From the NCBI RefSeq assembly GCF_025836995.1, contig NZ_CP107546.1:2294001-2358000 (forward strand): a DNA stretch of 64,000 bases. The letters are read 5' to 3'. This document shows, piece after piece, positions 56,921 through 64,000 of the stretch. The notes under the pieces are model-generated. The model was not told the DNA's origin. It saw nothing but the letters and a program-made list of their open reading frames with translations, and did no database searches. The translations under genes were made by a program, and so were the position numbers. The stretch comes from Microbacterium sp. M28 (GTDB lineage Bacteria; Actinomycetota; Actinomycetes; Actinomycetales; Microbacteriaceae). The stretch's first letter is position 1. Every line of letters begins with the position of its first letter.

Positions 56921-59338
56921 TTATCGAGGCTCGGCCACGACACCCGCGTCTTCGACCTCGACCGACACGATTCGCGCGTCCTCCGCCGTCACCGCGTGCA
57001 CCTCGCCGACGAGCGCGACGGGCAGCGCCTCGGTCGCGATGCCCCCGATCTCGCGTCGCGATGCGGCCCGCTCGTTGGAGATCGCTCCCCCCGTCGCGTC
57101 GGCGATCTCGCCACCGGAGGAGGCTTCGGCGTGGGACGCGACCCACACGCGCACGTCACCGGGTTCGACGACGCGGGTCATGGCCCGGTTCGTGAACGCG
57201 AAGCGGGCCGCCGGCACCTCGAACCGCACGGTACGGCTCTCACCGGCCGCAAGCTCGACCCTCGCATAGGCGAGCAGCTGCGCGACAGGGCGGGTGAGGG
57301 ACGCCGCGACATCGCGGCCGTACAGCTGGACGACATCCGCTCCGTCCGTGTGGCCCGTGTTCGTCACGACGACGGATGCCGTGAAGGCGCCGTCCGTGCG
57401 GGCTTCGCCCGACACCGCGAACGCGTCGTAGGCGAAGCTCGTGTACGACAGCCCGAAGCCGAACGGTCGCAGCGGCGTCGAATCCAGCGCGGTCACCGCC
57501 GACGGGCCGCCGAGGATGGGCCGAAGATAGCTGTACGGCTGCGCACCGGACGACCGGGGCAGGCTCACCGGAAGGCGCCCGGACGGCGACACGTCGCCGA
57601 GAAGCACATCGGCTATCGCGGTGCCGCCTGCCTCGCCGGGGAAGAACGCCTGCAGTACCGCAGCGGGCCGCTCCCCTTCACCGTCGAGCGCCCAGTCGAT
57701 CGCGTACGGCCGCCCCGTGATCAGCACGACCACGACCGGCGTCCCCGTCGCGACGAGGGTCTCCACGAGCTCACGCTGCACGCCGGGGAGGTCCAGGGAG
57801 TCGACGTCGTTGCCCTCGCCGACGGTGCCGCGGCCGAACAACCCGGCCTGGTCGCCGACGACGACGATCGCGACGTCGGCCGACGCCGCGGCCTGCGCGG
57901 CCTCCGTGAAGCCCGACCGGTCGTCGCCCTCGACATCAGCGCCGTGCACGTGGATGATCTCGGTCGATGGCAGTGCAGCGGCGAGCGCCTCGCGCACGGT
58001 CGGGATTTCGAAGCCGATCTCGTACTCCGGGTGGTGCGCGAGCACGTGGTTCGCGAACGAATAGCAGCCCTGCAGCGCGTCGGCTCGGTCCGCGTTCGGG
58101 CCGATCAGCGCGATCCGCCCCGCGCCGCGTGCGAGTGGGAGGGCGCCGTCGTTCGACAGCAGGACGAGGGACTCCGCGGCGAGACGTCGTGCGACCTCCC
58201 GATGCCGCGGCGTGTCCAGATCGATCACGCTCGGCGGTTCGCCCTCGAAGGCATCCGGCTCCAGCAGCCCGAGTTCCTCCTTCTGCGCCAGGACGCGGAT
58301 CACCGCGCGATCGACGTAGCGCTCGTCGAGCTGTCCGGACCGCACCCGCTCGATGAGCGGTTCGAGGTACGCGTCGCCGGAGGGCAGCTCGACGTCGATG
58401 CCCGCGGTCAGGGCGAGCTCGGCCGCCTCGGCTCGGTCGGCGGCGACGGCGTGCATGACCTCCAGGAAGGCGACGGCGAAGTAGTCGGCGACCACGACGC
58501 CGTCGAATCCGAGCCGTTCGCGCAGGAGTCCGGTGAGCAGATCGGCATCCGCGGCCACCGGCATCCCGTCGATCTCGGCGTAACTGTTCATGACGCTGCG
58601 GACGCCGCCGTCGCGGATCGCCATCTCGAACGGCGGCAGGAAGACGTCGGCGACCTCGCGCGAACCGGCGGCGACCGGAGCGTGGTTGCGGCCGGCGCGC
58701 GAGCCCGAGTACCCCAGGAAGTGCTTGAGCGTGGCGTGCACGCCCGACGACTGGAGCCCGCGCACGAACGCCGTCCCGACGGTGCCCACGAGGTACGGGT
58801 CCTCCCCGATGCACTCGTCGACGCGCCCCCACCGAGGATCGCGCACGACGTCGAGCACCGGTGCCAGACCCTGATGGATGCCGAGACTGCGCATCGACTC
58901 CCCGATGAGCGCCCCCATCTCGCCGACGAGCTCGGCGTCGAACGAGGCCCCCCACGCCAGCGGCGTCGGGAACGTGGCGGCCTTCCACGCGGCGAGCCCG
59001 GTCAGGCACTCCTCGTGCACCAGCGCCGGGATGCCGAGGCGCGTCTCGCGCTTCAGTCGACGCTGCTCCTGCCACAGCCATGCGGCGCGCTCCGCCGCAT
59101 CCACCGGCCGGGTGCCGTAGACCCTGGTGTAGTGGCCGATCCCGTGCCTGGTGATCTCGGCGAGGGTGTCGCCTGCGGCATCCCCCGCCATCTCGTTCTG
59201 CATCGGGGCGACCACGTCGCCGCCCCGATCGAGCCAGTAGCCGACGATCTGCGCGGCCTTCTCCTCGAGCGTCATCCGCCCGATCAGGTCGGCGACGCGC
59301 GCCGACGGCGTCGGGAATGCAGGGATGTCCGCGGTCAT
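56921..59338 (-). CDS. Glycoside hydrolase family 3 (beta-glucosidase/beta-xylosidase)
   Basis: An 805-residue GH3 enzyme without signal peptide, so cytoplasmic, hydrolysing imported beta-linked oligosaccharides from the non-reducing end. Seen: SARVADLIGRMTLEEKAAQI at the start, VRDPRWGRVDECIGEDPYLV near 156, HFLGYSGSRAGRNHAPV near 197, and the nucleophile Asp in GFDGVVVADYFAVAFLEVMH near 275. The (alpha/beta)6 sandwich follows, and a fibronectin III-like C-terminus begins near LRPFGFGLSYTSFAYDAF. The acid/base is not evident by eye. Beta-xylosidase activity is the likelier reading because of the nearby xylose isomerase. GGAG 6 nt before ATG 59338 favours it over ATG 59350. Confidence 0.87.
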   Translation of the reverse strand: MTADIPAFPTPSARVADLIGRMTLEEKAAQIVGYWLDRGGDVVAPMQNEMAGDAAGDTLAEITRHGIGHYTRVYGTRPVDAAERAAWLWQEQRRLKRETRLGIPALVHEECLTGLAAWKAATFPTPLAWGASFDAELVGEMGALIGESMRSLGIHQGLAPVLDVVRDPRWGRVDECIGEDPYLVGTVGTAFVRGLQSSGVHATLKHFLGYSGSRAGRNHAPVAAGSREVADVFLPPFEMAIRDGGVRSVMNSYAEIDGMPVAADADLLTGLLRERLGFDGVVVADYFAVAFLEVMHAVAADRAEAAELALTAGIDVELPSGDAYLEPLIERVRSGQLDERYVDRAVIRVLAQKEELGLLEPDAFEGEPPSVIDLDTPRHREVARRLAAESLVLLSNDGALPLARGAGRIALIGPNADRADALQGCYSFANHVLAHHPEYEIGFEIPTVREALAAALPSTEIIHVHGADVEGDDRSGFTEAAQAAASADVAIVVVGDQAGLFGRGTVGEGNDVDSLDLPGVQRELVETLVATGTPVVVVLITGRPYAIDWALDGEGERPAAVLQAFFPGEAGGTAIADVLLGDVSPSGRLPVSLPRSSGAQPYSYLRPILGGPSAVTALDSTPLRPFGFGLSYTSFAYDAFAVSGEARTDGAFTASVVVTNTGHTDGADVVQLYGRDVAASLTRPVAQLLAYARVELAAGESRTVRFEVPAARFAFTNRAMTRVVEPGDVRVWVASHAEASSGGEIADATGGAISNERAASRREIGGIATEALPVALVGEVHAVTAEDARIVSVEVEDAGVVAEPR

Positions 59339-59366
59339 AGGTGTCTCCATGGGTCGTGCGTGTCTC

Positions 59367-60254
59367 TCAGCCCTTGACCGCGCCGGTCAGTCCACCGACG
59401 ATGCGCCGCTCGAACATGCTAAAGAAGATCAGCGCCGGCAGCATCGACAGCGACGTGTACGCGAGCACTCGAGCCGTGTCGACGGAGTACTGCGACGCGA
59501 AGTTCTGCACGCCGAGCGGCAGGGTGAACAGGCTGGAATCGTTGAGGATGAACAGCGGGAGCATGTAGCCGTTCCAGGCGCCGATGAACGCGAGGATGCC
59601 GACGGTGATCACACCGGGAAGGCTGAGCGGCACCACCATGCGCCAGAAGAAGCCCAGCCGGGACGCGCCATCGATCGAGGCGGCCTCTTCGAGCTCCTTC
59701 GGGATCGCCCGCAGGAACGGCACCAGGATGATGATGGTCGTCGGAAGCGCGAAGGCGATCTGCGGCAGGATGATGCCCGCGAGGCTGTTCACGAGGCCGA
59801 GGTTGCGGATCAGCAGATACAGCGGCGTGATCGCGACCGTCACCGGGAACATGAGTCCGGCGGCGAACACGGAGTACATCACGGCCTTGCCGGAGAAGTC
59901 GTACCGCGCGATCACGTAGCTGGCCATGACGCCCAGCACCACGGCGCCGAGGGTGGTGCCGACCGCGGAGATCGTCGAGTTCAGCATCGCCGTCCAGAAC
60001 TCGCTACTGGCGAGCACGTCGGTGTAGTTGCCGATCTCCCACGGACTCGGCCAGGCGGCCGGATCGTTCGTGATCTGCGAGTTCGTGCGGAAGCCGCCGA
60101 TGATGATGTACAGCAGCGGGGTGACGCAGATCGTGATCAGCACGAGGGCGAGCAGGTAGACGCCGGGGCTCCCCCAGCGCACACCGGACTCGCTGCGTCG
60201 CCGACGGGGGCCGACGGCCTGGATGGCCACGGAGGTCTTGAGTGTGTCGGTCAT
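59367..60254 (-). CDS. CUT1 sugar ABC transporter permease (MalG type)
   Basis: A 295-residue inner-membrane permease with six helices (first at about residues 32-52, PGVYLLALVLITICVTPLLY). The ATPase-contacting EAA loop is KELEEAASIDGASRLGFFWR near residue 200, ending in the MalG-type MVVPLSLPGVITV. Its start overlaps the stop of the MalF-type gene (ATGA). No ATP-binding gene is present in the cluster, so a shared MsiK-like ATPase encoded elsewhere probably powers it, as known in actinobacteria. Confidence 0.9.
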   Translation of the reverse strand: MTDTLKTSVAIQAVGPRRRRSESGVRWGSPGVYLLALVLITICVTPLLYIIIGGFRTNSQITNDPAAWPSPWEIGNYTDVLASSEFWTAMLNSTISAVGTTLGAVVLGVMASYVIARYDFSGKAVMYSVFAAGLMFPVTVAITPLYLLIRNLGLVNSLAGIILPQIAFALPTTIIILVPFLRAIPKELEEAASIDGASRLGFFWRMVVPLSLPGVITVGILAFIGAWNGYMLPLFILNDSSLFTLPLGVQNFASQYSVDTARVLAYTSLSMLPALIFFSMFERRIVGGLTGAVKG

Positions 60255-61261
60255 CGCCTGCGACCCTTTCGGCTGTCTCCGGTCAGTGCGCCCTCGGTGT
60301 CGCGTCGCAGCACGAACCGCTGATAGACGAGGGCGACCACCAGCGAGATGAGGAACAGCATCACGGCGACCGCGTTGCCGAAGCCGTAGTTCCCGGCCAG
60401 ATGGCCGTTCTGGTACATGTACGTGGCCATGGTCGAGGTTCCGGCCGTGGCGGCGATGTACTGCCCCCAGATGATGTTGACGAGGTCGAACAGCTGCAGG
60501 GATCCGATGATCGACAGGAACGCCCAGATGCGGATGGTCGGACCGAGCAGCGGCAGGGTGATGCTCCACTGCGCGCGCCAGAATCCGGCGCCGTCGATGG
60601 CAGCCGCCTCGTAGAGCTCCTCCGGGATCGACTGCATGCCGGCGAGCATGAGGATGACGGCGAAGCCGATGTACTTCCAGGTGATGATGACCATCAGCGA
60701 CCACATCGCGATGGACGGGTCGGCGATCCATGACTGCTGCAGCGCCTCGAGGCCCATCTTCTCCAACAGGGAGTTGAGGGCGCCTGCGTCCTGCAGCATC
60801 AGGCTCCAGCCCGTGCCGACCACGACCTCCGCGATGACGTAGGGGGCGAAGATCAGCACGCGGATCACGGAGCGACCGCGGATCTTCTGATTCAGCAGCA
60901 GGGCGAACAGGATCGCGATCGGGCCCTGCATGACCAGCGAGAGGATCACGATGATGAAGTTGTGCAGCACGGCCTCGCGGAACGTCTCGTCCTGCAGCAT
61001 GAGCACGTAGTTGTCGAGTCCGACGAACTCGGTCGGCCAGCCGAAGCCGTTCCACCGGAAGAAGCCGTAGAACCCCGCCATCAGCACCGGGAAGATGACG
61101 AAGCCGAGGAAGACCAGGAGAGCGGGGCCTGCCAGAAGCACGATCTCGCCGCGCTTGCGCCAGTCCGGCCGCGGGGATCGCCGTGCCGGGACCTGGTCGG
61201 TCCCGGCACGGGTGCTTCTCGCAGGCGCTGGGGTCTCCGTCAGCGCCTGTGAATGGGTCAT
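60251..61261 (-). CDS. CUT1 sugar ABC transporter permease (MalF type)
   Basis: A 336-residue permease with six main helices, the first at about residues 41-62 (VLLAGPALLVFLGFVIFPVL). The EAA loop is PEELYEAAAIDGAGFWRAQW near residue 222 followed by SITLPLLGPTIRIW. RWNGFGWPTEFVGLDNYVLM is the usual external loop. It lies 8 bp after the binding-protein gene and overlaps the MalG-type gene by four bases. Together with that gene it forms the membrane channel of the importer. Confidence 0.9.
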   Translation of the reverse strand: MTHSQALTETPAPARSTRAGTDQVPARRSPRPDWRKRGEIVLLAGPALLVFLGFVIFPVLMAGFYGFFRWNGFGWPTEFVGLDNYVLMLQDETFREAVLHNFIIVILSLVMQGPIAILFALLLNQKIRGRSVIRVLIFAPYVIAEVVVGTGWSLMLQDAGALNSLLEKMGLEALQQSWIADPSIAMWSLMVIITWKYIGFAVILMLAGMQSIPEELYEAAAIDGAGFWRAQWSITLPLLGPTIRIWAFLSIIGSLQLFDLVNIIWGQYIAATAGTSTMATYMYQNGHLAGNYGFGNAVAVMLFLISLVVALVYQRFVLRRDTEGALTGDSRKGRRR

Positions 61262-61269
61262 GTCTCGGA

Positions 61270-62559
61270 TCAGCCCCTCGCCGCGGCGGCTTCGACGCCG
61301 TCGACCAGCTTCTGCGGGTCGCCCTGACCGGCCAGCATCTCGACGACGCCGGTGTTCAGCGCGTTGCCGACGTTCTGACCGAGCGAGGTGTCCAGCCACA
61401 GCGACACGTACGGCGCCTTGCTGTACGCCTCCATGAGCGGTGCCAGCGACGGGTCGGTGACGGCACCGGTGGCCTCCTGCGAAGCCGGGATCGTCTGGAA
61501 CGCGACCGCGTACTTCTCCTGCCATTGCTTCGACGAGACGAAGTTGAGGAATTCCTCGCAGGCAGCCGGGGAATCGGCGGAGCACGAGTAGCCGTCCGCG
61601 CCACCCATCATCGCGCCGGGCTCGCCGTCGCCTTCGACCTCGGGGAACGGGAACCAGTCCAGATCCGCGAGCGGCTTCTGGTCGGGCGTGAGGCTGGCGA
61701 TGACGCCCACGTTCCAGGCACCCATGAGTTCCATGGCGGCCTGGTGGTTCGCCACGAGGCCCGCGGACGAGTTGGCGCCCTCCTGGGCGGACGTGGTGAG
61801 GAAGCCCTCGTTGAACGGCTCGGTCGAGGCGAACTCGTCGAGGTTCTCGGCGGCCTCGAGCCAGCATCCGTCCGTGAAGTCCGGGTCGGTGGCGAGGTTC
61901 TGGACGACGTCCTGACCGCAGGCGCGCAGCGCGAAGAAGTAGTACCAGTGCGCGGCGGGCCACGCGTCCTTGGCGCCGAGCGCGATGGGCTGGATGCCGG
62001 CGGCCTTCAGCTTGTCGACCGCGTCGCCGAGCTCGTCGATCGTGGTCGGGGTGCCTTCGATGCCGGCCTGAGCGAACAGGTCCTTGCTGTAGAAGATGCC
62101 ACCGGGGAGCACGGCGCTGGGCATCCCGTAGATCTTGTCGTCGACGGTGAACGCGCTGAACGATGCATCGCCGAACGCCGACTTCACGTCGTCCGAGATG
62201 AGGTCGGTGAGGTCCTTGACTTTGCCGGCCGAGACGATGTCGGCGAGCTTGCCGCCGCCGCGCGCCATGAAGATGTCCGGCATGTCGCCGGAGTTGACGG
62301 CGGTCTGCAGCTTGCCGTCCATGTCCTCGTTCTGGATCGAGGTGACCTTGATCGTGACGTCGGGGTTCTCCTCGTGGAAGGCCGCGGCTGCGTCCTCCCA
62401 GTACTGCTTGCCGTCGCCGGTCGTGGAGTTGTGCCACATCGTGAGCTCGCCGCCGCTGCTGTCGCCCGCGTCACCGCCACCGGTGGTGCAACCGGTCAGG
62501 CCGAGCATTCCCAGCGCTGCGACGGCCGCACCGGCGGCCCATGCCTTGCGCATCTTCAT
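61270..62559 (-). CDS. Sugar-binding lipoprotein of the ABC importer
   Basis: A 429-residue extracellular solute-binding protein of family 1. The signal peptide is KMRKAWAAGAAVAALGMLGL with lipobox Leu-Thr-Gly-Cys at 21-24, so Cys24 anchors it to the outer face of the membrane. The mature protein starts with ELTMWHNSTTGDGKQYWEDA, then NPDVTIKVTSIQNEDMDGKL, usual for cluster B oligosaccharide-binding proteins. GAGGAGA about 7-8 nt upstream of ATG 62559. First gene of the importer operon, facing the LacI gene and its operator. The ligand is presumably a beta-linked oligosaccharide cleaved by the GH3 enzyme. Confidence 0.9.
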   Translation of the reverse strand: MKMRKAWAAGAAVAALGMLGLTGCTTGGGDAGDSSGGELTMWHNSTTGDGKQYWEDAAAAFHEENPDVTIKVTSIQNEDMDGKLQTAVNSGDMPDIFMARGGGKLADIVSAGKVKDLTDLISDDVKSAFGDASFSAFTVDDKIYGMPSAVLPGGIFYSKDLFAQAGIEGTPTTIDELGDAVDKLKAAGIQPIALGAKDAWPAAHWYYFFALRACGQDVVQNLATDPDFTDGCWLEAAENLDEFASTEPFNEGFLTTSAQEGANSSAGLVANHQAAMELMGAWNVGVIASLTPDQKPLADLDWFPFPEVEGDGEPGAMMGGADGYSCSADSPAACEEFLNFVSSKQWQEKYAVAFQTIPASQEATGAVTDPSLAPLMEAYSKAPYVSLWLDTSLGQNVGNALNTGVVEMLAGQGDPQKLVDGVEAAAARG

Positions 62560-62661
62560 GCTGTGTTCTCCTCTTCATCGAGTCGTGCGGCGAGCGGAAC
62601 CTATTTGTTGCCAGCCACACCAATGTGTTGTGAGGCCACTCTGACATCGTCGACACGCTGA

Positions 62662-62667
62662 TGTCAA
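62662..62667 (-). promoter_or_regulatory. -35 box of the ABC importer operon
   Basis: TTGACA on the minus strand (62667-62662), directly beside the LacI operator. The -10 at 17 bp is poor (TCAGAG, 62644-62639), suggesting a promoter that depends on derepression or an activator. Confidence 0.4.
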
Positions 62668-62672
62668 ACGAT

Positions 62673-62690
62673 ATCGATAACGTTTTCGAT
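62673..62690. promoter_or_regulatory. LacI-family operator
   Basis: ATCGATAAC/GTTTTCGAT is an 18-bp palindrome with one mismatch per arm and a central CG, the hallmark of LacI/GalR operators. It lies between the divergent importer operon and the LacI gene, next to the importer's TTGACA and over the expected -35 of the regulator. Confidence 0.75.
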
Positions 62691-62698
62691 GCATTCGT

Positions 62699-62704
62699 TA
62701 GGCT
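62699..62704 (+). promoter_or_regulatory. -10 of a leaderless promoter (LacI gene)
   Basis: TAGGCT lies 6 nt before ATG 62711. Confidence 0.5.
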
Positions 62705-62710
62705 GACCAC

Positions 62711-63709
62711 ATGAACCGACGGCCCACCATCACCGACGTCGCGCTCGCCGCGGGCGTCTCCGTCGCGACGGTCTCCAAGGCGATCAACGGCCGCGACGGC
62801 GTCTCGGCCGCGACGCTCGCCCACGTGCTCGGCGTGGTGGCCGAGCTCGGCTACGAGAGCTCACTGGTCGCCACGTCGATGCGACGAGGGCAGACGAACG
62901 TGATCGGCGTACTGGTCGCCGAGTTCGAACCGTTCGCCCTGCAGCTGCTGCGCGGCGTCTCGGCAGCCCTGCAGGACACCCCCTACGACGTGCTCGCCTA
63001 TGCCGGAAGCGTGTCGGCCGGTGACCACCTGGGGTGGGAGCGCCGCTCGCTCTCGCGCCTGGGCGGCACCCTGATCGACGGCGCCATCCTCGTCACGCCG
63101 ACCGCGATGCCGACCCAGTCGTCGATCCCCCTGGTCGCCGTCGATCCGCACACCGGCCCGGACGGACCCGCGACCGTGTCGGTCGAGAACGTCACGGGTG
63201 CACGTGCCGCCATGGAGTACCTGCTCTCGCTGGGCCATCGACGTATCGCCCATCTCCGCGGCCGAACGGACCTGGAATCCGCGCACCAGCGCGAGCGGGG
63301 GTACCGCGAGGCGCTCACGGCGGCCGGGATCGCCTACGACCCCGCACTCGTCGTCGACGGCGGATACCGCACGGCCGCATCGACCGCCGGTGCGCGCGCG
63401 CTGCTCGACCTGGCGGACCGTCCGACGGCGGTCTTCGCGGCGAACGACCTCTCTGCGATCGAGATGATGCGCGTCGCGACCGAACGCGGGCTGCGCATCC
63501 CGGCGGATCTGTCGGTCGTGGGCTTCGACGACATCCCCGAGGCCGCGTCGCACACACCCCAGCTCACGACGGTCCGCCAGCCCCTCGCCGAGATGGGATC
63601 GACGGCGGTCAACGTGCTGCTGGAGATGCTCAGCGGGGGTGAAGCCGAGCACATCCGGATGCCTGCGGAGCTGATCGTCCGCGGCTCGACGGCATCGGCA
63701 TCCGCCTGA
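62711..63709 (+). CDS. LacI-family transcriptional regulator
   Basis: A 332-residue repressor with the canonical N-terminal HTH and hinge (PTITDVALAAGVSVATVSKA near residue 5; LGYESSLVATSMRRGQTN near 53) and a periplasmic-binding-protein-like ligand domain (about 62-330: VIGVLVAEFEPFALQLLRGV, SLGHRRIAHLRGRTDLESAH near 175, AVFAANDLSAIEMMRVA near 241, LSVVGFDDIPEAASHTPQLT near 270). It is divergent from the importer operon with one clear operator between them, so it most likely represses the importer and itself and responds to the imported sugar. Start ATG 62711. Confidence 0.92.
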   Translation: MNRRPTITDVALAAGVSVATVSKAINGRDGVSAATLAHVLGVVAELGYESSLVATSMRRGQTNVIGVLVAEFEPFALQLLRGVSAALQDTPYDVLAYAGSVSAGDHLGWERRSLSRLGGTLIDGAILVTPTAMPTQSSIPLVAVDPHTGPDGPATVSVENVTGARAAMEYLLSLGHRRIAHLRGRTDLESAHQRERGYREALTAAGIAYDPALVVDGGYRTAASTAGARALLDLADRPTAVFAANDLSAIEMMRVATERGLRIPADLSVVGFDDIPEAASHTPQLTTVRQPLAEMGSTAVNVLLEMLSGGEAEHIRMPAELIVRGSTASASA

Positions 63710-63785
63710 CGCGTTGCGCTGAGCGCTTCGGGTTGATATGTTCTAGCTCACAACAATTCACCACCGACGTTGAAAGCGATGCGCC

Positions 63786-64000
63786 ATGGCACTCACACCC
63801 ACCCGCGAAGACAAGTTCTCGTTCGGTCTCTGGACGATCGGCTACAACGGAACCGACCCGTTCGGCGGCCCGACCCGCCCCTCCCTCGACGTCGTGCACG
63901 CCGTGGAGAAGCTCGCCGAGCTCGGCGCGTACGGCCTCACGTTCCACGATGACGATCTGTTCGCGTTCGGCTCCACCGACGCGGAGCGCCAGACGCAGAT
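63786..64000 (+). CDS. xylA: Xylose isomerase, N-terminal part (runs off the window)
   Basis: First ~71 codons of xylose isomerase, which converts D-xylose to D-xylulose. [20 protein letters not shown] and [20 protein letters not shown] followed by [12 protein letters not shown] match the actinobacterial class I enzymes; the His of TFHDDDL belongs to the active site and the Trp of LWTIGYN lines the pocket. The rest lies beyond base 64000. GAAAG 11-15 nt before ATG 63786 may serve as ribosome-binding site. The 76-bp gap behind the LacI gene contains no clear operator. Confidence 0.92.
   Translation, partial: MALTPTREDKFSFGLWTIGYNGTDPFGGPTRPSLDVVHAVEKLAELGAYGLTFHDDDLFAFGSTDAERQTQ

Noticed and set aside
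1..64000. CRISPR array, tRNA or rRNA genes, prophage, integrase attachment site
   Set aside because: Looked for spaced direct repeats, tRNA-like cloverleaf ends (GTTCGANTC/CCA), rRNA blocks and integrase or capsid proteins; none seen.

Overview
The window looks like a chromosomal segment of a high-GC actinomycete, most likely Microbacterium or a close relative in Microbacteriaceae. This rests on very GC-rich coding DNA with G/C in third codon positions, tight ATGA/GTGA gene overlaps, a ribDE-BA-H operon behind an FMN riboswitch, GTP-type PEP carboxykinase, a DUF222/HNH protein, a Cmx-like exporter, and many genes whose -10 hexamer lies only 6-7 nt before the start codon (leaderless mRNAs). 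Genus assignment is inference. I saw no rRNA, tRNA, CRISPR array, prophage or insertion sequence.

Layout. 1-2842: the 5' part of mfd, an acetyltransferase and an Fpg/Nei glycosylase. 2901-6508: FMN riboswitch and riboflavin operon. 6568-11794: a small membrane protein, GH35 beta-galactosidase, an MHS transporter, an S66 peptidase and a tiny HTH protein under a perfect palindrome. 11812-22970 (minus): a five-gene operon encoding a three-helix membrane protein, a secreted/anchored VWA protein, a 1137-residue tubulin-like protein, a 1195-residue two-helix membrane protein and a membrane-tethered HNH nuclease. This is the least ordinary part of the window. 23177-30399: ABC exporter, PEPCK, a RamB/ScfR-type regulator, a HAD phosphatase and a winged-helix protein. 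30468-33213: amino-sugar/MurNAc recycling (murQ, a BadF-type kinase, divergent RpiR regulator). 33233-36776: a membrane protein, a phosphoribosyltransferase and a ThDP enzyme behind a strongly folded leader. 36798-40260: two-component pair plus ABC-2 transporter. 40368-45722: NUDIX, alpha/beta hydrolase, Cmx-like exporter, DUF222-HNH, a lipoprotein and a VOC protein.

45836-55617 is a catabolic cluster for a homoprotocatechuate-like catechol: flavin monooxygenase and MHS transporter on the minus strand, and on the plus strand an FAH-RraA fusion, a GntR regulator, semialdehyde dehydrogenase, extradiol dioxygenase, hydratase and aldolase. Together they can convert a ring to central metabolites, but the usual two-component HpaBC hydroxylase and HpaF isomerase are absent. 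55739-64000 is a sugar locus: ROK regulator, GH3 glycosidase, a CUT1 ABC importer, a LacI regulator with a clear operator, and the start of xylose isomerase, pointing to xylosides or other plant oligosaccharides.

Two window-wide signals: the 7-mer GGATGCC is strongly over-represented on both strands, even where it forces rare codons, and a 31-bp intergenic repeat occurs in two identical copies 48 kb apart. No gene-free stretch exceeds about 270 bp.
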